From: Candidatus Woesearchaeota archaeon
Lineage (GTDB): Archaea > Nanobdellota > Nanobdellia > Woesearchaeales > JAGVYO01
Assembly: GCA_018303225.1 (NCBI GenBank)
Contig: JAGVYO010000022.1
Location: 1-15,225 of the forward strand
Direction of reading: 5' to 3'
Length of the DNA: 15,225 nt
The notes under the pieces were generated by a model, which worked only from the letters and a program-made list of their open reading frames with translations, had not been told where the DNA came from and did no database searches. Both the position numbers and the translations under genes were made by a program. Below, in pieces: positions 12,244 through 15,225 of this stretch. How positions within the stretch are numbered: position 1 is the stretch's first letter; each line of letters begins with the position of its first letter.

Positions 12244-13348
12244 AGGGGTTGAATTTGCAGCGGCTCTGGAGATTAAAGAGCTGATTGGCGCAGAAAGCAC
12301 TGTAATCGAAGAAGGGATTCTTTTTGATTTTGAGAAATTGGAGGATTTATTGGTGCTGTGCTATAAGGCGCAGTCTGTTGATAAAGTGCTTCTTGTCGTG
12401 AACGAGTTTTCCTGTTCCGAAGAGACGTTTGAGGAAGAGCTGGAAGACGTTATTGATACTAAAGAATTGGGCAAATGGCTGAAAAAAGGCTTGAAATTCA
12501 AGATCGGGGTCAGGAATGCTTCCTCTTCCATGGACATCATCGAGAAGGCTTCCTCGGTGGTGAAAGGGCTGCCGTACGGGATGGGGATGGATTTCAAGGT
12601 GCCGGATATTTACTTTTATGTGTTTTTTTCCAACGGAAAAGCGTATTTCTGCGTGGATATGACCGGAACGGATCTCTTTAAAAGAAGCTACCGGATTTTT
12701 ACCCATCCCCAGGCATTGCGAGGCACGATTGGCTACGGGCTGCTGCGCTTTGCGGGCGTTGGTGAGAAAGACGTTATCCTGGACCCCTTCATGGGCTCCG
12801 GCATCATCCCGATTGAAGCCGGGTTTTATTTATCCGGCTTTCCGCTGAATTATTACAATAAAGACAGATGGGCGTTTTTGAACTATCAGCCTTTTTCTAA
12901 ATTCGATTTCAGAAAATTCTTTGAGAAGCTGGATGTGATTGAGGAGAAGAAGCTGGACATCTACGGCTCGGATTATTTATTGGCTTCCCTGTCCATGGCC
13001 AAAAAAAATGCGAAGATCGGCGGCGTGGACAAGTTCATTGCCCTGACCAAGATGGAAGCCGAATGGCTCGACACCAAATGGGAGAAAGGCGCTGTGGATA
13101 AGATCGTGACCCACCCGCCTGAATTTTCCAAGCACCAGAACCCTAGGACCATGGAGAAGCTTTATGATGCGTTTTTCTTCAATGCTGAATACCTGCTGAA
13201 GAACGACGGCGTTGTGGCGGTGGTTGTCAGGGATACTTCTTTACTGAAGAAAGCCGCCTCCAAGCACAAGTTCAGACTGAAGGAAGAAAAAACAGTCTGG
13301 TCGGGCCAGCAGGAATTGAAATTTGCTCTGTTCTCAAGAAAAACGTAA
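12218..13348 (+). CDS. THUMP-domain RNA guanine-N2 methyltransferase-like protein (Trm14/RlmL type)
   Basis: The 376-aa protein joins an N-terminal ferredoxin-like/THUMP region (about 1-155), which grips RNA, to a Rossmann methyltransferase. Landmarks are MTGTDLFKRSYRIFTHPQALRGT (147-169, the link typical of Trm14/RlmL-like enzymes), the S-adenosylmethionine motif ILDPFMGSGIIPIEA (187-201), IYGSDY (248-253, the acidic strand-2 end) and a motif IV at 298-303. That last motif reads THPPEF where family members have N/D-PP-Y/F, so catalysis may differ or be lost. The likely target is a tRNA guanosine. ATG 12218 is preferred over TTG 12209 because GAGG lies just upstream. It overlaps gyrA by 26 bp, implying coupling, and ends 21 bp from the convergent protease gene. 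Confidence 0.87.
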   Translation: MKALILTSKGVEFAAALEIKELIGAESTVIEEGILFDFEKLEDLLVLCYKAQSVDKVLLVVNEFSCSEETFEEELEDVIDTKELGKWLKKGLKFKIGVRNASSSMDIIEKASSVVKGLPYGMGMDFKVPDIYFYVFFSNGKAYFCVDMTGTDLFKRSYRIFTHPQALRGTIGYGLLRFAGVGEKDVILDPFMGSGIIPIEAGFYLSGFPLNYYNKDRWAFLNYQPFSKFDFRKFFEKLDVIEEKKLDIYGSDYLLASLSMAKKNAKIGGVDKFIALTKMEAEWLDTKWEKGAVDKIVTHPPEFSKHQNPRTMEKLYDAFFFNAEYLLKNDGVVAVVVRDTSLLKKAASKHKFRLKEEKTVWSGQQELKFALFSRKT

Positions 13349-13369
13349 TAATCGATCAATTACATAAAA

Positions 13370-13819
13370 TCATATCTTGTAAAAATAAACTTTCTTCTCT
13401 TTTTGCCTAAACAGAACGTCAAAATTGTCAAAAATTATCTTTCTTCCTAATATCATTTCGTAGTCTTCATTAATCTTAAAGGGTCTGGTTACCCAAAAAA
13501 TGGGCACATTAAGCCTATGCTCCCCAATCCAGATATCCATATGGGTCGGGAAAGCTTTTTCCGTTCCAGTTAAGCCTCTTAATTCATCCGGCTCGCCTTC
13601 TATAGTGTCGCCAACACCGAACTGATATCCAAACGGATTTAAGAACGAGATTGTCCTATCGGAGCCGGTATCGATCAGGGCGTTCATCTTGAAATTTTGC
13701 TTCTTAACACCCACTAAGGCCATTGGCCGCAAGACTTTCTCCAGTTTCCCTTTTACGTATATATCCTGGTGCTTATAGGGAAAAACAATGGGTTCTTTTT
13801 TAGAATAATCTAGGTCCAT
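13370..13819 (-). CDS. Retropepsin-like aspartic protease, 149 aa
   Basis: The single-domain aspartyl protease fold has its catalytic motif ALIDTGSDRTISFL (47-60), the D-T-G-S of clan AA. A middle segment, RGLTGTEKAFPTHMDIWIGE, matches the flap and inner strands, and the C-terminal psi-loop is YEMILGRKIIFDNFDVLF (120-137, the hydrophobic-hydrophobic-G motif). Such one-domain enzymes work as dimers, one DTG from each chain. No reverse transcriptase, integrase or gag gene is present, so this is a cellular gene. The ATG is two bases after the stop of the DUF5678-like gene, so the two are translated together. No signal peptide is seen; a cytoplasmic substrate is expected but unknown. Confidence 0.85.
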   Translation of the reverse strand: MDLDYSKKEPIVFPYKHQDIYVKGKLEKVLRPMALVGVKKQNFKMNALIDTGSDRTISFLNPFGYQFGVGDTIEGEPDELRGLTGTEKAFPTHMDIWIGEHRLNVPIFWVTRPFKINEDYEMILGRKIIFDNFDVLFRQKEKKVYFYKI

Positions 13820-13821
13820 GT

Positions 13822-14025
13822 TTAAAGCGACATGGCCATCTTAACTTTAGGAACACAGATCAAGGCCACTTCCTTGTCCTCTTGTTGATCCAATAGCCTT
13901 TTCATTACCTTCCTTGGGTTTTTGTCCTTAAAGGCTATTTTCCCATCTATAATGCCAACTGCCATGCCTGCATAATCCCTTAAATCCATGGTATTGAATC
14001 TGTCCAGTGCGGTTTTGATTGCCAT
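13822..14025 (-). CDS. DUF5678-like small protein, 67 aa
   Basis: The protein has the pattern of the DUF5678 family: MDLRDYAGMAVGIIDGKIAF (aromatic, Gly, then an IxDGK beta hairpin), a helix with NPRKVMKRLL, then EVALICVPK near the end. It begins at ATG 14025 behind AGGAG with good spacing and has its own TATA box. It directly precedes the retropepsin-like protease gene with a 2-bp gap. I recall that DUF5678 proteins are often encoded beside such proteases, which suggests a functional pair (substrate, chaperone or inhibitor), though the role is not established. Confidence 0.78.
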   Translation of the reverse strand: MAIKTALDRFNTMDLRDYAGMAVGIIDGKIAFKDKNPRKVMKRLLDQQEDKEVALICVPKVKMAMSL

Positions 14026-14058
14026 ATGCGCTCCTATTTAGTTAAGGTTTGATGGTTT

Positions 14059-14067
14059 ATTAAACTT
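14059..14067 (-). promoter_or_regulatory. TATA box of the DUF5678/protease pair
   Basis: The minus strand reads AGTTTAATA, about 38 nt upstream of ATG 14025, predicting a start near 14038. The resulting ~13-nt leader contains the AGGAG ribosome site. Confidence 0.45.
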
Positions 14068-14073
14068 TTCATT

Positions 14074-14337
14074 TCACGCCGTATACGCCGCTCTTAGGGC
14101 AATAAACCAGCCGATCAGGCAGAGAAGGACGAATCCGCTGATAAACACGATTAGGAACACCGGAATCTCCGGCGGCCCCAGCAATAAACCTGCCACATAC
14201 TCCTGGCTTCCGAACAATAAGTTGACGATTAAGAATCCGACCACAATCCCGTACATCACCATCAATCCGAATATGAACAGCAGGTTCTTCCGGTGAAGGT
14301 GCTTATCATCCTTCTTTGGTATGGGTTTCTTTTTCAC
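14074..14337 (-). CDS. Small two-helix membrane protein, 87 aa
   Basis: The start is a GTG at 14337 (MKKKPIPKKDDKHLHRKN), about 26 nt below a TATA box with no ribosome site, so the mRNA is probably leaderless. A strongly basic N-terminus of 18 residues should stay in the cytoplasm. Two hydrophobic segments follow: LLFIFGLMVMYGIVVGFLIV (about 19-38) and VFLIVFISGFVLLCLIGWFI (about 60-79), joined by a short external loop with GSQEYVAGLLLGPPEIP. No catalytic motif is visible and the family is not recognised. The stop lies about 48 bp before the DUF5678-like start, but that gene has its own TATA box, so the two are probably transcribed separately. Confidence 0.8.
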   Translation of the reverse strand: MKKKPIPKKDDKHLHRKNLLFIFGLMVMYGIVVGFLIVNLLFGSQEYVAGLLLGPPEIPVFLIVFISGFVLLCLIGWFIALRAAYTA

Positions 14338-14358
14338 AACGGGTTAAATGGAAGCAGG

Positions 14359-14369
14359 TTTATTTAAAG
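14359..14369 (-). promoter_or_regulatory. TATA box of the two-helix membrane protein gene
   Basis: The minus strand reads CTTTAAATAAA, centred about 26 nt from the GTG at 14337. It supports GTG as the start and a leaderless mRNA. Confidence 0.5.
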
Positions 14370-14402
14370 GTTTTGAAATGGATTGTATTAAATCCAACCT
14401 TT
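14366..14402. other. Bulged inverted repeat between the AT-rich patch and the membrane-protein promoter
   Basis: AAAGGTT (14366-14372) pairs with AACCTTT (14396-14402), and inside it GGATT (14380-14384) pairs with AATCC (14391-14395) around a 6-nt loop, leaving a 7-nt bulge on one side. It overlaps the TATA box and is the main structure in the otherwise empty 14338-14492 gap. Confidence 0.35.
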
Positions 14403-14492
14403 GAAAAACAGTTAAAAACTGCATTGACAAAGAAGTGGGCATATCGGAATATTTAGGGGACTTATAAAGAAGGATTTTGGGAAATAAATAGT

Positions 14493-14645
14493 TTAAAGAG
14501 TTTTTATCTCTTTTCTTAATTTATCTACACTTTTTTTTGCAAAAATTGCACCTAACTCTTCTGGTGTTTTAATATCTGCTAATTCATTCATCGGTAAAGT
14601 TAGGTAACTCTCTTCTAATTGATTCTGTATTCTATTCTTTTTCAT
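14493..14645 (-). CDS. Small 50-aa protein overlapping the end of the partial gene
   Basis: This short open frame starts at ATG 14645 behind a run of seven G bases with 6-nt spacing, an adequate ribosome site, and overlaps the last 14 bases of the upstream gene. The protein is MKKNRIQNQLEESYLTLP, then a helical stretch with ADIKTPEELG and SVDKLRKEIK. It is hydrophilic with no motif I recognise. Base composition matches the AT-rich partial gene rather than the rest of the window. The overlap and ribosome site argue for a translationally coupled gene. Because it lies one frame away across G7 and A7 homopolymers, it could instead be the true C-terminus of the upstream protein after a sequencing indel. 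Confidence 0.6.
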   Translation of the reverse strand: MKKNRIQNQLEESYLTLPMNELADIKTPEELGAIFAKKSVDKLRKEIKTL

Positions 14646-15225
14646 TTTTTTCCCCCCCTTCAATTACTCCATGATAATACTTTCTGAAATAATGGTGATT
14701 GTATATTGGGTCAAAGTAATGTTTTCGTTTTATCCATATAAACCCATCACCTTTTGTGATGATTGCTACATCAATAGGGCCACCAACAGTTTCTTTTGTG
14801 AAACTTACCCTTCTTTTAAATGACGTTAAGTTTACCAAAGATTCCGCCATGTTTGCTAACTCGTCTTTTGGTAGGATAGATGTATTTCTTGTGATAGGGT
14901 CTTGAAATCTATCTTTCCTATACCTTTCTAAAAAATCTCTTAGATTGTTAAGGAGCTTTTTATTTGATTTCAATATGTTATTTCTAAGATTTTTCTTCCT
15001 CTTATTGGTCAAATTTTTAAGCTCCTTAACCGAAGATAGCAAGAAATCAGTATAATCTTCCATTGCTTCTTTAGTAGAGGATTCCTGAGTTGTTTGATAA
15101 TCTAAATCAACACCTTGCATAAACATATCCACCACATCTCTTTGTGCAAATGGAATTATTCTTGAAATAAAATCTCCGATGGAGAAATCTTCTGCAATAC
15201 TATACCTTAATTGCCCATCTAAAAG
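14632..15225 (-). CDS. Conserved hypothetical protein, 5' partial, AT-rich
   Basis: The frame is open to the window edge, so the start lies outside and the visible 197 residues are the C-terminal part; the GTG at 15135 is not a true start. The sequence has LLDGQLRYSIAEDFSIGDF and IIPFAQRDVVDMFMQGVDLD, then a helical Lys/Asn-rich middle. It ends in a compact-looking region, LPKDELANMAESLVNLTSFK, VGGPIDVAIITKGDGF and IWIKRKHYFDP. The last part looks like a conserved domain that I associate with uncharacterised, mostly bacterial proteins, but I cannot name it. Its composition is far richer in A/T than the genes to the left, and Asn/Lys/Ile use is high, fitting transfer from elsewhere. Confidence 0.75.
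   Translation of the reverse strand, partial: LLDGQLRYSIAEDFSIGDFISRIIPFAQRDVVDMFMQGVDLDYQTTQESSTKEAMEDYTDFLLSSVKELKNLTNKRKKNLRNNILKSNKKLLNNLRDFLERYRKDRFQDPITRNTSILPKDELANMAESLVNLTSFKRRVSFTKETVGGPIDVAIITKGDGFIWIKRKHYFDPIYNHHYFRKYYHGVIEGGEKNEKE

Noticed and set aside
13370..13819. Retropepsin-like protease as a sign of a retroelement
   Set aside because: No reverse transcriptase, RNase H, integrase or terminal repeats are nearby, and single-domain cellular homologues exist in archaea and bacteria.
15135..15135. GTG at 15135 as the start of the right-end gene
   Set aside because: The frame stays open to the window edge with protein-like sequence upstream, so the gene is truncated by the window and not started there.

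Overview
The window is a piece of archaeal chromosome, most likely from a DPANN-type lineage (Woesearchaeota or Pacearchaeota-like); that placement is inference from gene style. The archaeal assignment rests on what is visible: a PCNA sliding clamp, a euryarchaeal-type RNase J, a tRNA-Leu split by a bulge-helix-bulge intron, a THUMP-domain methyltransferase, TATA boxes about 24-30 nt upstream of many starts, several leaderless-looking genes, and archaeal GGTGA/GAGG ribosome sites. DNA gyrase A and ScpB show the bacterial-type chromosome machinery that many archaea carry.

Left part (1-3490). A partial polyprenol/dolichol kinase-like membrane protein (+) ends tail to tail, with a 20-bp overlap, against an unrecognised 160-aa protein (-). 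A 233-bp gap with a structured repeat follows, then pcn (PCNA), RNase J and an intron-containing tRNA-Leu(CAA), all on the minus strand.

Middle (3537-7534). Three tightly packed minus-strand genes encode small helical proteins. The first two share an ungapped 66-residue module and the third may hold a remote version, so this looks like an undescribed locally duplicated coiled-coil family. Divergently, two plus-strand genes encode cell-surface proteins: a single-pass Cys-rich protein and a secreted lamin-tail-domain protein. The latter is interrupted by a frameshift near 6983 and resumes to a C-terminal membrane anchor.

Right-centre (7774-13348). A probable operon runs from an unrecognised coil/winged-helix protein to ScpB with a long acidic tail to a 48-aa zinc ribbon; both junctions are TAAGATG. 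gyrA has its own promoter and a 5'-leader hairpin, and overlaps a THUMP methyltransferase gene whose catalytic motif is unusual. Chromosome topology, condensation and tRNA/rRNA modification are thus grouped here.

Right end (13370-15225). Minus strand only: a DUF5678-like protein coupled to a retropepsin-like aspartic protease, a two-helix membrane protein, and an AT-rich patch. The patch holds a small 50-aa gene overlapping a protein that runs off the window. Its composition differs clearly from the rest and suggests recent acquisition.

The two gaps over 200 bp (938-1170 and 7535-7773) contain two copies of the same ~100-bp interspersed element, built around an 11-12 bp perfect hairpin enclosed by a second, imperfect stem.
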